Origin: Myxococcus eversor
GTDB taxonomy: Bacteria; Myxococcota; Myxococcia; Myxococcales; Myxococcaceae
Assembly: GCF_010894455.1 (NCBI RefSeq)
Contig: NZ_JAAIXY010000014.1
Span: 186,001 to 250,000, forward strand
Direction: 5' to 3'
DNA: 64,000 bases
The position numbers were made by a program, and so were the translations under genes. Below are positions 44,013 to 54,268 of the stretch, piece after piece; the stretch's first letter is position 1; each line of letters begins with the position of its first letter. The notes under the pieces were generated by a model, which saw nothing but the letters and a program-made list of their open reading frames with translations, was not told the origin of the DNA and searched no databases.

Positions 44013-44052
44013 CCTCCACCGTGGAGGCGCGAGCGACAATGCCCGCGCCTCC
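44013..44052 (-). promoter_or_regulatory. two mutually exclusive hairpins between kdpC and kdpD
   Basis: In the 82-base kdpC-kdpD gap, GGAGGCGCG (44023-44031) can pair with CGCGCCTCC (44044-44052) or, through its GGAGG part, within CCTCCAC-C-GTGGAGG (44013-44027). The two stems cannot coexist. This looks like an attenuator or a switch setting kdpD output below that of the transporter. No ligand-binding fold is recognisable. Confidence 0.45.
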
Positions 44053-44081
44053 CCACGAATGCATGAGGAGAATGGACCGCG

Positions 44082-44705
44082 TCACTCGGGAGCCACCGCG
44101 CCCATCGGCTGCGAGGGCTCCGACGCGAGCCGGCCGAACTGCCGGTCCATCGCCAGGTTCAGCAGCAGCACGTTGACTCGAGGCTCACCCAGCACGCCGA
44201 GCGTCCGTCCCTCCACGTGCGAGGCCACCACCGCGAGCACCCGCTCCGGAGCCACACCGCGAGCCTTCGCCACGCGCGGCGCCTGCCAGCGCACCGCCTC
44301 CGGTGACAGGTGCGGGTCCAACCCCGATGCCGACGTGGTGACCAGTTCCCCGGGCACGAGCCCTGGCGCGTCCGGATTCTCCCGGCGCAGGCGCTCGACG
44401 TCCGCCGTGACGCGCTCCTGGAGCTTGCGCGACGTCGGCCCCAGGTTGCTGCCCGAGGACGCCGCCGCGTCGTAGCCCGCCCCCGCCGCCGAGGGACGCG
44501 GCTGGAAGTAGCCGCCCTGCGTGAAGCCCTGACCAATCAGGGCGCTGCCCACCACGCGGCCCTGCTCGTCCTTCACGAGCGAGCCCTGGGCCTCGGAGGG
44601 AAACAGGAGCTGCGCCACGCCGGTGACGGCGAGCGGGTACAGCACGCCGGTGAGCACCAGCGTGACGACGCAGGCGCGCAGGGCGGTGAGAAGAGTGGAG
44701 ACCAT
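44082..44705 (-). CDS. kdpC: KdpC, potassium-transporting ATPase subunit C
   Basis: 207 residues from ATG 44705, chosen because GAAAGGA lies 9 bases upstream; GTG 44723 would use that site as codons. One N-terminal span (LLTALRACVVTLVLTGVLYPLAVTGVAQLLFP) with the family's YPL motif, then QGSLVKDEQGRVVGSALIGQGF, YFQPRPSAAG and the conserved S-NLGPTS region. The C-terminal DRQFGRLASEP replaces the usual tail. KdpC stabilises the KdpFABC complex and aids ATP/K+ coupling. Normal family length. Confidence 0.96.
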   Translation of the reverse strand: MVSTLLTALRACVVTLVLTGVLYPLAVTGVAQLLFPSEAQGSLVKDEQGRVVGSALIGQGFTQGGYFQPRPSAAGAGYDAAASSGSNLGPTSRKLQERVTADVERLRRENPDAPGLVPGELVTTSASGLDPHLSPEAVRWQAPRVAKARGVAPERVLAVVASHVEGRTLGVLGEPRVNVLLLNLAMDRQFGRLASEPSQPMGAVAPE

Positions 44706-44725
44706 GATGTGAAGTCCTTTCACGT

Positions 44726-46786
<2,061 letters not shown>

Positions 46787-46789
46787 GGC

Positions 46790-48508
46790 TCAGTAGACCT
46801 TTCCGGCCCCGGCGAGGAAGTGCTCGACGATGGGGCTGAGGGAGAGCGCGGGGAAGAAGGTGAGCGCACCGACAATGACGACGATGCTCACCAGCAGGCC
46901 GGTGAACAGGGCGCCATTCGTCGGGAAGGTGCCCGGTCCGGCCGGCACCACCTTCTTGCCCACCATGGAGCCGGCGATGGCCAGCGCGGGGATAATCATC
47001 AGGAAGCGCCCGCCGAGCATGGCCAGCCCCAACGAGAGGTTCCAGAACGGCGTGTTCGCATTCAAGCCCGCGAACGCGCTGCCATTGTTCGCCGTGCCGC
47101 TGGTGAACGCGTAGAGAATCTCCGTCAGGCCGTGCGGCCCCGCGTTGTTGAGCGAGGACACCCCCTGCGGGAGCACCGCCGCCACTCCGGACATCCCCAG
47201 GATGAACACCGGGAAGATGAGCACGTAGAGCATCGCGAGCTTCATCTCCTTCGCTTCAATCTTCTTGCCCAGGTACTCGGGCGTGCGGCCCACCATCAGT
47301 CCGGCGATGAAGACGGACAGCACCACCATGATGAGGATGCCGTAGAGGCCCGCCCCCACTCCGCCGAAGATGACCTCGCCCAACTGCATGTTGACCAGCG
47401 GCACCAGCCCGCCCAGCGGGTTGAAGCTGTCGTGCATGGAGTTGACGGCGCCGCACGACGCATCCGTGGTGACGGTGGCGAAGAGGGCGGACGCGGTGAC
47501 GCCGTAGCGCACCTCCTTGCCCTCCAGGTTGCCCACCTGCGCCACGTGCGCGGAGGCCACGGCGGCGTTGGGCTGGGACTCGGCGGCGTACGCGGCGGTG
47601 ACACCCGCGAGGAAGAGCACGGACATGGCCGCGAAGAGGGCCCAGCCCTGCCTGGTGTCCCCCGTCATCTTCCCGTACGTGTACGTCAGCGCGGAGGGGA
47701 TGCAGAAGATGAGCAGCATCTGCACCAGGTTGGTGAGCGGCGTCGGGTTCTCGAAGGGGTGCGCGCTGTTGGCGTTGAAGAAGCCACCGCCGTTGGTGCC
47801 CAGCATCTTGATGGCCTCCTGCGAGGCCACCGGACCCATGGCGAGCGTCTGCTTCGCGCCCTCCAGCGTCGTCAGCGCGGGGTACGCCGAGAAGTTCTGC
47901 AGGACACCCTGCGAGACGAAGAACAGGGCGACGACGAAGCACAGCGGCAAGAGCACGTAGAGCGTGCCGCGCACCACATCCACCCAGAAGTTGCCCAGCG
48001 TCCTGGCGCCCTCGGGCCCCGCGCGCCGGGTGAAGCCTCGCGCCAGCGCCAGCGCCACGCCGAGCCCGGCCGCCGCGGAGACGAAGTTCTGCCACGCCAG
48101 CCCCGCCATCTGCGTGAGGTAGCTCAGGGTGGACTCACCGGCGTACGCCTGCCAGTTGGTGTTGGTGACGAAGCTGGCCGCCGTGTTGAACGACAGCTCC
48201 GGCCCCACCGCGCCCTGGCCCTGGGGGTTGAGCGGCAGCACGTGCTGCGCGCGCTGGAGTCCATAGAGGATGAGCACGCCCAGCACGCTGAAGGCGAGCA
48301 GCGCGCCGCAGTACTCCACCCACGTCTGCTCACGCCGGGCGCCAGCGCCCGTCAGCCGCAGGAGCACGCGCTCCACGGGGCCGAGCACACGCGGCAACGG
48401 CTGCGTGTCCCCTTCGAAGACACGGAAGAGATAGAGGCCCAGCGGCTTCGTCAGCGCGAGCAGCAGGGCGAAGAACAACACAATCTGCGACCAACCGATG
48501 AGGGTCAT
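46790..48508 (-). CDS. kdpA: KdpA, potassium-binding channel-like subunit
   Basis: 572 residues, slightly longer than the ~557 of E. coli. Superfamily-of-K+-transporters architecture with four pore segments: FNTAASFVTNTNWQAYAGES, LGTNGGGFFNANSAHPFENPTPL, the CGAVNSMHDSFNPLGG region and the last one near GTANNGSAFAGL. These selectivity loops are intact. It starts 10 bases after the kdpF stop. The length difference comes partly from a ~15-residue longer loop around residues 310-330 (NAAVASAHVAQVGNLEGKEV). Confidence 0.98.
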   Translation of the reverse strand: MTLIGWSQIVLFFALLLALTKPLGLYLFRVFEGDTQPLPRVLGPVERVLLRLTGAGARREQTWVEYCGALLAFSVLGVLILYGLQRAQHVLPLNPQGQGAVGPELSFNTAASFVTNTNWQAYAGESTLSYLTQMAGLAWQNFVSAAAGLGVALALARGFTRRAGPEGARTLGNFWVDVVRGTLYVLLPLCFVVALFFVSQGVLQNFSAYPALTTLEGAKQTLAMGPVASQEAIKMLGTNGGGFFNANSAHPFENPTPLTNLVQMLLIFCIPSALTYTYGKMTGDTRQGWALFAAMSVLFLAGVTAAYAAESQPNAAVASAHVAQVGNLEGKEVRYGVTASALFATVTTDASCGAVNSMHDSFNPLGGLVPLVNMQLGEVIFGGVGAGLYGILIMVVLSVFIAGLMVGRTPEYLGKKIEAKEMKLAMLYVLIFPVFILGMSGVAAVLPQGVSSLNNAGPHGLTEILYAFTSGTANNGSAFAGLNANTPFWNLSLGLAMLGGRFLMIIPALAIAGSMVGKKVVPAGPGTFPTNGALFTGLLVSIVVIVGALTFFPALSLSPIVEHFLAGAGKVY

Positions 48509-48518
48509 GGCGGAGTCC

Positions 48519-48608
48519 CTAGAAGCGCTCGGGACGGAGCAGGGCGTAGACGAGGTAGGCGGTGAGCAGCACGGCGAGCACGGCGCCAGCGGCGTATTCG
48601 AAAGTCAT
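48519..48608 (-). CDS. kdpF: KdpF small membrane subunit
   Basis: 29 residues: MTFEYAAGAVLAVLLTAYL followed by VYALLRPERF. A single hydrophobic helix ending in the family's LLRPERF, exactly as expected for KdpF, which lipid-fills and stabilises KdpABC. It lies between the 26-aa peptide gene (10-bp gap) and kdpA (10-bp gap). Confidence 0.93.
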   Translation of the reverse strand: MTFEYAAGAVLAVLLTAYLVYALLRPERF

Positions 48609-48618
48609 CGGGGGGACC

Positions 48619-48699
48619 TCACAGGTGCTCGCAGCCGTGGGCGTAGCCCCACGCGAGCGCGAAGAAACCAAGGGTGACGAAGAGGAGGACGACATCCAT
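48619..48699 (-). CDS. 26-residue membrane peptide in the kdp operon
   Basis: MDVVLLFVTLGFFALAWGYA continuing HGCEHL. One hydrophobic helix followed by a short polar end with Cys and His. It has AGGAGGA-like purines within its own first codons rather than a strong site ahead of them, and starts 15 bp after the porin stop. The position directly before kdpF and the helix-then-CE-L ending resemble small, mostly unannotated peptides I recall at the same place in other kdp operons. It may be an additional subunit or a leader peptide. Confidence 0.6.
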   Translation of the reverse strand: MDVVLLFVTLGFFALAWGYAHGCEHL

Positions 48700-48714
48700 G
48701 AATGGGCTCCGGAC

Positions 48715-49851
48715 TCAGAAGTACGCGGTGGCTCCGAGGACGATGAGCGTCTCGGAGTCCTTCAGAACGGGCGTGCCTTCGTCGGTGGTGGCGCGGCTGG
48801 CGAAGACGTCCGCCGTCGAGCGGTCATGCCGCGCCTCCAGTTTGAGGGTGAGGTGCTCCACGGGCTTCACCTCGAGGGTGAGCGTGGCGCCCGACAGCGT
48901 CTGCTCCACGCCCGTCATCAGCCCGTCGGCGTCGCGATACGCCTCCACTCGCGCGGCCAGCGCCACGGGCCTGGTGAGCTGGACGCGAGCGTTGAGGCCC
49001 GCCGCGTACCAGACCGCGCGGTCCGCGCCGGGAATCCGCTGGGTGCCCGCGTCCACGGTGGCCGCGAGCTTGAAGGACTCCGTCACGGCATACGTCGCCA
49101 CCGCGTCCGCGAAGAGCCTCAAGCCGTCGTCACCCTCGGGGCCTTCGCTGCCGATGAAGGTGTTGAAGGACGCGGACAACCGGTCGCCCGAGTAGGCCAC
49201 TTGCGTGCCCATCGCGAGGCCCCGGTTGTTGTCACCGATGGTCTGCCAGCCATTGAGGAGTTGGAGCTGCACGCTCCACGCGTCGTCCAGTGCCCAGGTG
49301 CCCTTGAGGCCCGTCTGGTAGTAGGGCGACAGCTCGCCCATCCATGAGCGCGTGTACGTCCAGTTGAGCTGCGATTGGAAGGATTCCAGCCCGATGTGGC
49401 TCGGATAGAGCCCGGCCTCCAGCGTCAGCGGCCCGGTGGCGAAGGACAGGGAGGCCTGCTGCACATAGCGCCACACGTCTGGGCCCGTGGCGACTCCCTC
49501 GGGCTCGGCCGCGTGGACCACCTCCGCGCCGGTGCCGAAGCCCAGCAGCACCTTGAAGCCCACGGGCTCTGGCGCCACGCTCACGCCGATGGAGGCCAGG
49601 TTGATGGCCACCTCGCTGTCGCGCTTCGCGGTGGTGCCGGTGCCGGGGATGAAGTTCGCCGAGTTCGCGGGCCGGTTGAAGTCGTGGCCGAAGTACACGT
49701 CGACGCCTCCCTCGGGCTTGAGCCGGGAGAAGAAGCCAGGGGCCTCTGCTTCGGCCCCGGTATCCGTGGGTCCTTGATGAGGTGGCGAGGAGGCGTCGGC
49801 CTGCTGGAGCAGCAGGGAGAGCAAAACGGGAGGCGTGGTGAGAGGCCACAT
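48715..49851 (-). CDS. outer-membrane porin, first gene of the kdp operon
   Basis: 378 residues from ATG 49851. N-terminus MWPLTTPPVLLSLLLQQADASS is a weak signal peptide without basic residues; the frame is open to 50001. The body resembles OmpL-like 'beta-barrel porin-2' proteins: GGVDVYFGHDFNRPANSANF, WTYTRSWMGELSPYYQTGLKGTW, GTQVAYSGDRLSASFNTFIGSEG, ending LIVLGATAYF with the terminal Phe typical of BAM substrates. It is followed by the 26-aa peptide, kdpF, A, B and C with short gaps, so outer-membrane passage and inner-membrane pumping of K+ appear to be co-expressed. Confidence 0.82.
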   Translation of the reverse strand: MWPLTTPPVLLSLLLQQADASSPPHQGPTDTGAEAEAPGFFSRLKPEGGVDVYFGHDFNRPANSANFIPGTGTTAKRDSEVAINLASIGVSVAPEPVGFKVLLGFGTGAEVVHAAEPEGVATGPDVWRYVQQASLSFATGPLTLEAGLYPSHIGLESFQSQLNWTYTRSWMGELSPYYQTGLKGTWALDDAWSVQLQLLNGWQTIGDNNRGLAMGTQVAYSGDRLSASFNTFIGSEGPEGDDGLRLFADAVATYAVTESFKLAATVDAGTQRIPGADRAVWYAAGLNARVQLTRPVALAARVEAYRDADGLMTGVEQTLSGATLTLEVKPVEHLTLKLEARHDRSTADVFASRATTDEGTPVLKDSETLIVLGATAYF

Positions 49852-49869
49852 AGAGGTGTGCCCCCCTAG

Positions 49870-49885
49870 AGCACCGCTCGTACCA
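49870..49885 (-). promoter_or_regulatory. candidate sigma54 (-24/-12) promoter of the kdp operon
   Basis: On the minus strand TGGTACG-AGCG-GTGCT matches TGGCACG-N4-TTGCW with two mismatches; GG and GC are 12 bp apart. The predicted start (~49859) leaves a leader of about 8 bases before ATG 49851. That is very short and leaves out the upstream G-run, so a lower start codon or another promoter remains possible. Confidence 0.45.
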
Positions 49886-49921
49886 ATCCACTCCTTCGAG
49901 GACCCTAGAGGTTCCAGGGGG

Positions 49922-49966
49922 TTGCGGACAGCTCCGACGGGAGCGGATTGCAACCTGCACGACAGG
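49922..49966 (-). promoter_or_regulatory. two copies of the 19-bp motif upstream of the kdp operon
   Basis: TTGCAACCTGCACGACAGG (49948-49966) and a weaker copy TTGCGGACAGCTCCGACGG (49922-49940) lie about 63-107 bases upstream of the predicted transcription start, typical enhancer positions for a sigma54 activator. The strong copy matches those upstream of the NtrC-type regulator (37392-37441). The rest of the 340-bp gap 49852-50191 shows no supported gene. Confidence 0.55.
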
Positions 49967-50191
49967 CCCCTCTGCGTCGTGCACGTTGAGCGCCTTGTCA
50001 CTCAGGCGACATGTCCCGGGCCCACGTTGGACCCGAGCCCACGTCATCACCATGCGCGCGGCGGCACCACGTCGGAAGACGGCTTCCAGGGCGGCCCCAC
50101 CGAGGGCTTCACCGTGGACTCACGCCGCGAGCAGACCCTGCTGCTCGTCGCCGCGAACTTCAGGCTCTGAGCGCACGCGGGAGTCCTCCTC

Positions 50192-51679
50192 TTACTCCCG
50201 GATGACCTGTGAGTAGGCGGCAAGCGCCTCGCGCAGCGGCGCTCTGCCCTCCTCCTCGGCTCCGTCTCGAAATTCAATCCGGAGTCCCTGGGAGCTGAAC
50301 CTCGCGGCGGCGAGGAGGACGGGCGCGAACTCCCGCACACGCGGTCCCCTGACGGTGGCCCGGATGGGGACCTCCGCGCCTCGGGTCACCTCGAGCCTCC
50401 AGGACCCATCTTCCGCGGAGGCCTTGAAGGACTCCAACTGGGAAGCCAGACGGGAGTGGGCACACCGGATGAAGAGGTCCGTCGAGGCATGGGGAATTGT
50501 CAGCCACGTCAGGTGGGGCAGGGCCGTCAGCGCATCGGCCAGGCCTCTCTCGAACGAACTCTTCAACTCCAGCCGCCTCACGGAGCTGTTCGCGGACAGC
50601 AGGCACGCCATCTCGCCCGGAACATTCAGCAGCCTCGTTACGCGGCGCAACGCGGGATGCCGGAGCAGGCGCCCCCACTGTGAGACGTCATTGCCGTCGC
50701 CGGGGTGCTCCGGACTCCAGCTGATCTCCTCCACCGTGCTCCAACCGGGCTCCGGCTTGGGGAAGGTCTTGGGGAAGTGGTCTCCCTTCATCGGGCGGAC
50801 CGCGACGGGAAAGCCCCGCTCGAAGCGGGTGTAGCCTCGCTCGATGTAGGGCCCCAACGGCGCCTCCCACCGCTCCCGGTTCGCCGCGAGCAATCGAGCC
50901 ATGCGCTCCTCATCCGGCGCCTCCGCATACTGGAGCGCGATGAACTCCCCCAGGGGGTCGCCCTGCTCGAGCAGCTGGTCGGCCAACACCAACCGGGCGG
51001 AGTCATCCTCCGGCGCCTCATGGACGCGGGCGAACAGCGCCTCCCGAGTCGCCGCATCGTGGCGTGCGCGCTCCACCCGGGCCTCGATGACCTCCTTCAG
51101 CGCGTCACACCGCGCCAGGGTTCGCGCATCGAGCACGGGAGGAACCCAACGAGCCCCCAGCCGGATGACGAGGTCGAACCGCTCGACCTCCTCCCCGTGT
51201 GCCGAGGGGAGCCGAGCCTTCAGCTCGTGAAGGGGCTCCAGGTCATAGGGCGCCCCCACGTACATGAAGAGGCTGCAGAGCATCTTCAGCTCCGCCGGCG
51301 TCTCGGCTCCCGGAAGACGGACGAGCGTGAGCAGGAGCGGAATGATGCGCGGGTCCGCGGGCCACCATCGTCGCAGCCGGTCGAGGTCCGTGGAGAACGC
51401 ACAGCGCGAAAGACTCGCCGCGCGCGCCCTCAACTCTCCCAGCACGCGGGGAAGGTCCGTGGGATGCCTGCGGACATCCTCGAGGAGCCAGCGGACGGGC
51501 ACCTGGAAGAAGGGGAGCCCCGTGGCGAGGTGGTCCGAGAGCCGCTCGATGAGCGCGATGACGGGCTCGGCTCGACACTCCTTCCACGCTTCCAACAGGA
51601 GCGTGAGGGCCGCATCGTCCTCCCGTCGAGCGAGCGCCTCCTCCGCGCGTCCCAGCAACTCCTTCAACAGGTGGCTCAC
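50192..51679 (-). CDS. TIGR02996 repeat-companion domain protein
   Basis: 495 residues from GTG 51679 (VSHLLKELLGRAEEALARRE); further upstream codons look non-coding. Residues ~1-200 are helical, perhaps repeat-like. At ~225-265 lies the TIGR02996 signature RVHEAPEDDSARLVLADQLLEQGDPLGEFIALQ, a domain of a paralogous family described from Myxococcus and usually paired with leucine-rich repeats. After it, LRHPALRRVTRLLN and RRLELKSSFERGLADALTALPHLTWLTI look like degenerate leucine-rich repeats. Function unknown. Cytosolic, with no signal or membrane span. Confidence 0.8.
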   Translation of the reverse strand: MSHLLKELLGRAEEALARREDDAALTLLLEAWKECRAEPVIALIERLSDHLATGLPFFQVPVRWLLEDVRRHPTDLPRVLGELRARAASLSRCAFSTDLDRLRRWWPADPRIIPLLLTLVRLPGAETPAELKMLCSLFMYVGAPYDLEPLHELKARLPSAHGEEVERFDLVIRLGARWVPPVLDARTLARCDALKEVIEARVERARHDAATREALFARVHEAPEDDSARLVLADQLLEQGDPLGEFIALQYAEAPDEERMARLLAANRERWEAPLGPYIERGYTRFERGFPVAVRPMKGDHFPKTFPKPEPGWSTVEEISWSPEHPGDGNDVSQWGRLLRHPALRRVTRLLNVPGEMACLLSANSSVRRLELKSSFERGLADALTALPHLTWLTIPHASTDLFIRCAHSRLASQLESFKASAEDGSWRLEVTRGAEVPIRATVRGPRVREFAPVLLAAARFSSQGLRIEFRDGAEEEGRAPLREALAAYSQVIRE

Positions 51680-51731
51680 CCGGACACCATAACCGGGCCC
51701 CCCGCGACCCGGACTCAATTCGGACCCATAC

Positions 51732-51786
51732 TCAAGTCACGGCTTGACTGTCGGGTGCCCTTGCCGATACTCAAGTCCATGCTTAA
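51732..51786 (+). promoter_or_regulatory. promoter and duplicated operator of the ArsR-type gene
   Basis: TCAAG-TCACGG-CTTGA (51732-51747, perfect) and TCAAG-TCCATG-CTTAA (51771-51786, one mismatch) start 39 bp apart. A promoter-like TTGACT (51745) - 16 bp - GATACT (51766) lies between them. The predicted transcription start falls on or next to the ATG at 51779, and the second operator covers the start codon. No ribosome-binding site precedes the ATG, so the mRNA may be leaderless. Confidence 0.6.
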
Positions 51787-52126
51787 CAATGGTGCCGTCG
51801 ACCGTATCTTCCACGCCCTGGGTGATTCCAACCGGCGCGCCATCGTCGAGCGACTGAGTCGGGGTGCGCTGTCGGTCAGCGCCCTGGCGAAGCCGCTCGA
51901 CATCACGCTCGCCGCTGTCGTGCAGCACCTCCAGGTCCTCGAGGAGAGCGGGCTGGTGCGCACCGAGAAACTCGGGCGCGTCCGCTCGTGTCAGCTCCAT
52001 CCAGAAGGACTGCGCGTGGCGGAGGACTGGCTCGCGAACCGGCGCGGGCTGTGGGAGCGCCGCTTCGACCGGCTCGGCGAGCTGCTCGACGGACCCATTC
52101 CCTCTCGAAGAAAGGCCAGAACATGA
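51779..52126 (+). CDS. ArsR-family transcriptional repressor
   Basis: 115 residues from ATG 51779. Winged helix of the ArsR/SmtB family: VDRIFHALGDSNRRAIVERLSRG, LSVSALAKPLDITLAAVVQHLQVLEESGLVRTEKLGRVRS (recognition helix in the middle). It lacks the CxC of metal sensors and belongs to the subgroup coupled with AHSA1/SRPBCC genes. Its last bases overlap the next gene as ATGA. It probably represses its own operon through the two TCAAG palindromes. The effector is unknown. Confidence 0.93.
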   Translation: MLNNGAVDRIFHALGDSNRRAIVERLSRGALSVSALAKPLDITLAAVVQHLQVLEESGLVRTEKLGRVRSCQLHPEGLRVAEDWLANRRGLWERRFDRLGELLDGPIPSRRKART

Positions 52127-53028
52127 AGACACCTCCCGTCGTTCATGGCTCGTTCACCATCGAGCGCACCTACAAGGCTTCTCCCGCGCGCGTCTACGCC
52201 GCGTGGTCGGACCTGGAGACGAAGGCACAGTGGTTTCTCGGTCCACCGGACCGCTGGACGCTCGTGAAGCGTGAGCTGGACTTCCGCGTGGGGGGACAGG
52301 AGCAGTTGCACGGGCAGTTCGGCGGCAAGCACTCGACTGTCTTCACCGCGCGCTATCACGACATCCTCCCGAACGAGCGGATGGTCTACGCCTACGACAT
52401 GCACGTGGGTGACAAGCACCTCTCCGTGTCACTCGCCACGGTGGAGCTGCACGCCACGAAGGAGGGTGGCACGCGGATGGTCTTCACCGAGCAGGCCGCG
52501 TTCCTCGACGGTGAAGATGGCACCCGCTCTCGCGAGGAGGGGACGGCCGTGCACTTCGACCGGCTGGCGCTCGTGCTGGAGGCTTCGCACGACATCGTCT
52601 CGTCCCGGGCGTTCGATGCACCCCGCGCACGGGTCTACGAGGCATTCAGCGACCCGGAGCAACTGACCTTGTGGTGGGGGCCCCAAGGCTCGACGAATAC
52701 GTTCGAGCAGTTCGAGCTGCGCCCCGGCGGCAAGTGGCGCTTCACGATGCAGAGCGCGGAGGGGGCCCGCTACGCGATGGACAAGGAGTTCATCGAGGTG
52801 GTGCCGGAGCGGAGTGTCGTCATCCAGCACCACCAGCGGACGCATCACTTCGTGATGCGGTTGGACTTCGCGGACGAAGGTGAAGGGACGCGGCTCACCT
52901 GGCGCATGCGGTTCGAGTCGAAGGACGAAGTCGAGAAGGTACGAGGGTTCGTCGAGGCCGCGAACGAACAGAACTTCGACCGGCTCGCGGCCCACCTCGG
53001 CTCGCGACTCAGAGCCGCGCTGCCATGA
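52123..53028 (+). CDS. fusion of two AHSA1/SRPBCC domains
   Basis: 301 residues, overlapping the ArsR gene by 4 bases. Two START-like AHSA1 domains in tandem: residues ~9-155 (FTIERTYKASPARVYAAWSDLETKAQWFLGP) and ~160-298 (SSRAFDAPRARVYEAFSDPEQLTLWWGPQG). Each has the typical ligand-cavity pattern and a C-terminal long helix. In most genomes ArsR-linked AHSA1 proteins are single-domain (~150 aa), so this is a duplication-fusion. SRPBCC proteins bind hydrophobic small molecules. It is tail-to-tail with the next gene, the two coding ends overlapping by 20 bp. Confidence 0.9.
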   Translation: MKTPPVVHGSFTIERTYKASPARVYAAWSDLETKAQWFLGPPDRWTLVKRELDFRVGGQEQLHGQFGGKHSTVFTARYHDILPNERMVYAYDMHVGDKHLSVSLATVELHATKEGGTRMVFTEQAAFLDGEDGTRSREEGTAVHFDRLALVLEASHDIVSSRAFDAPRARVYEAFSDPEQLTLWWGPQGSTNTFEQFELRPGGKWRFTMQSAEGARYAMDKEFIEVVPERSVVIQHHQRTHHFVMRLDFADEGEGTRLTWRMRFESKDEVEKVRGFVEAANEQNFDRLAAHLGSRLRAALP

Positions 53029-54193
53029 TTCGGGCCCACAGCTCCTCGTCGAAGTCGGACAGCGTCTCCGCCGAGCGAGTCCCGGCCTGCTGGCCCAGTC
53101 GCGTCACCACGAGGCCCAGCGAGCGGCTGACGTAGACCTTCTGGTCGTCCTTGCCGAGTCCCGCGAACACGTCCTGCGGCGCGCTGGGGATGAGCGGGCC
53201 GTCGATGCGCGCGCTCAGGGGCGGTATCAGGGTGAAGGCCTTGCCGTTGAGCCAGAACAGGTGGCCATAGGCGGGGTTGAGCGTCTGCGAGGACTGCGTC
53301 GCGGTGGAGAGGTACGCCGCGGACACGATGCGGGTTCCCGCCCACATGCCGTTCGCGTGCAGCAGCAGGCCGAAGCGCGCCAAATCCCGCGCGCTCATCG
53401 TCAGGCCCCACAGGGGCATGCCCTTGCTGTCCGTCTCCGGGCGCTGCACCCACTCGCTGCGCGTCGCGCCGAGCGGATTGAACAGCCAGGCATCGGAGAG
53501 CGCCTGGATGCCCAGGCCCGAGCGCTGCTCCAGAATCATGCGAAGCCGGTGGTAGGCGTCGTTGTTGTACAGCCACGTCGTCCCAGGGGTCGTCTGGAGT
53601 CCGAGCGACGTGTTCAGTCCGCTCGTCATCGTCAGCAGGTGGCGCACGGTGATGCGGGCCTCGTTCAGAGCGGTCGTGTTGGACCAGCCGGCGCCGAGAA
53701 TGGTGGAGACGCGCTCGTCAAGCGAGAGCAGTTGCTTGTCCACCGCGATGCCGATGAGCACGGAGACGACGCTCTTCTGCGCGGAAGCGATGTCGCGCAT
53801 GAAGTTCGAGTTCACCGTCCAGTAGCGCTCGGCCAGGATCTTCCCATCCTGGAGGATGACGATGGCGCGGGTGTCGCGGGAGCCCGCGAAGTCGAGCGCG
53901 ACATTGAGCTTCGCCACGTCCCAGCCCACGGTGGCCGGGTTCACCGTGGGCCAGCTCGCGTCAGTCGTGGGGAAGACGATGGGCGCGAACACGTCGTGGG
54001 GGGGCGCCACGTCGGGTTCGACCTGAGGGGCGGGGGGCGCCACGTCGGGTTCGACCTGAGGGGCGGGGGGCTCCTCGGTGGCTCCGGATTGAGGAGCGGG
54101 TGTCTCCTCGGCGGCTCCTTCTTCTGGAGCGGGGGGAGCACAGGCCAGGACGGCGGCGCAGCCAAGGGAAAGGAACAGGGCTCTCAGGGGCAT
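53009..54193 (-). CDS. beta-lactamase-family serine hydrolase lipoprotein
   Basis: 394 residues from ATG 54193, signal MPLRALFLSLGCAAVLAC (lipobox VLAC). A Pro/Ala/Glu linker (~20-70) contains two identical 11-residue units, encoded by a 33-bp tandem repeat. The class C beta-lactamase/PBP4*-like domain follows: nucleophile in SAQKSVVS near 140, YNN motif (LYNNDAYH) near 215, and YGHLFWLNG near 320. Such enzymes hydrolyse peptides or esters; true beta-lactamase activity is uncommon in this branch. No clear ribosome-binding site precedes the ATG. Confidence 0.87.
   Translation of the reverse strand: MPLRALFLSLGCAAVLACAPPAPEEGAAEETPAPQSGATEEPPAPQVEPDVAPPAPQVEPDVAPPHDVFAPIVFPTTDASWPTVNPATVGWDVAKLNVALDFAGSRDTRAIVILQDGKILAERYWTVNSNFMRDIASAQKSVVSVLIGIAVDKQLLSLDERVSTILGAGWSNTTALNEARITVRHLLTMTSGLNTSLGLQTTPGTTWLYNNDAYHRLRMILEQRSGLGIQALSDAWLFNPLGATRSEWVQRPETDSKGMPLWGLTMSARDLARFGLLLHANGMWAGTRIVSAAYLSTATQSSQTLNPAYGHLFWLNGKAFTLIPPLSARIDGPLIPSAPQDVFAGLGKDDQKVYVSRSLGLVVTRLGQQAGTRSAETLSDFDEELWARIMAARL
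54001..54066. repeat. 33-bp tandem repeat, two copies
   Basis: Two identical 33-bp units (54001-54033, 54034-54066) inside the serine hydrolase gene encode the Pro-rich unit APQVEPDVAPP twice. Period divisible by three, so copy-number change would alter linker length without shifting the frame. Confidence 0.85.
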
Positions 54194-54268
54194 GCGGACA
54201 GCAACACGAGTTCTCCCAGAAAGTTGCGGAAGGTGGCGCGGGCACGCTGAACGTGGGTTGATTCCGGC

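Noticed and set aside
49948..49966. The kdp 19-bp motif read as a -24/-12 promoter on the minus strand
   Set aside because: The essential GG is GT here and TT or GT in the other copies, so it fits a regulator site better than a sigma54 promoter.
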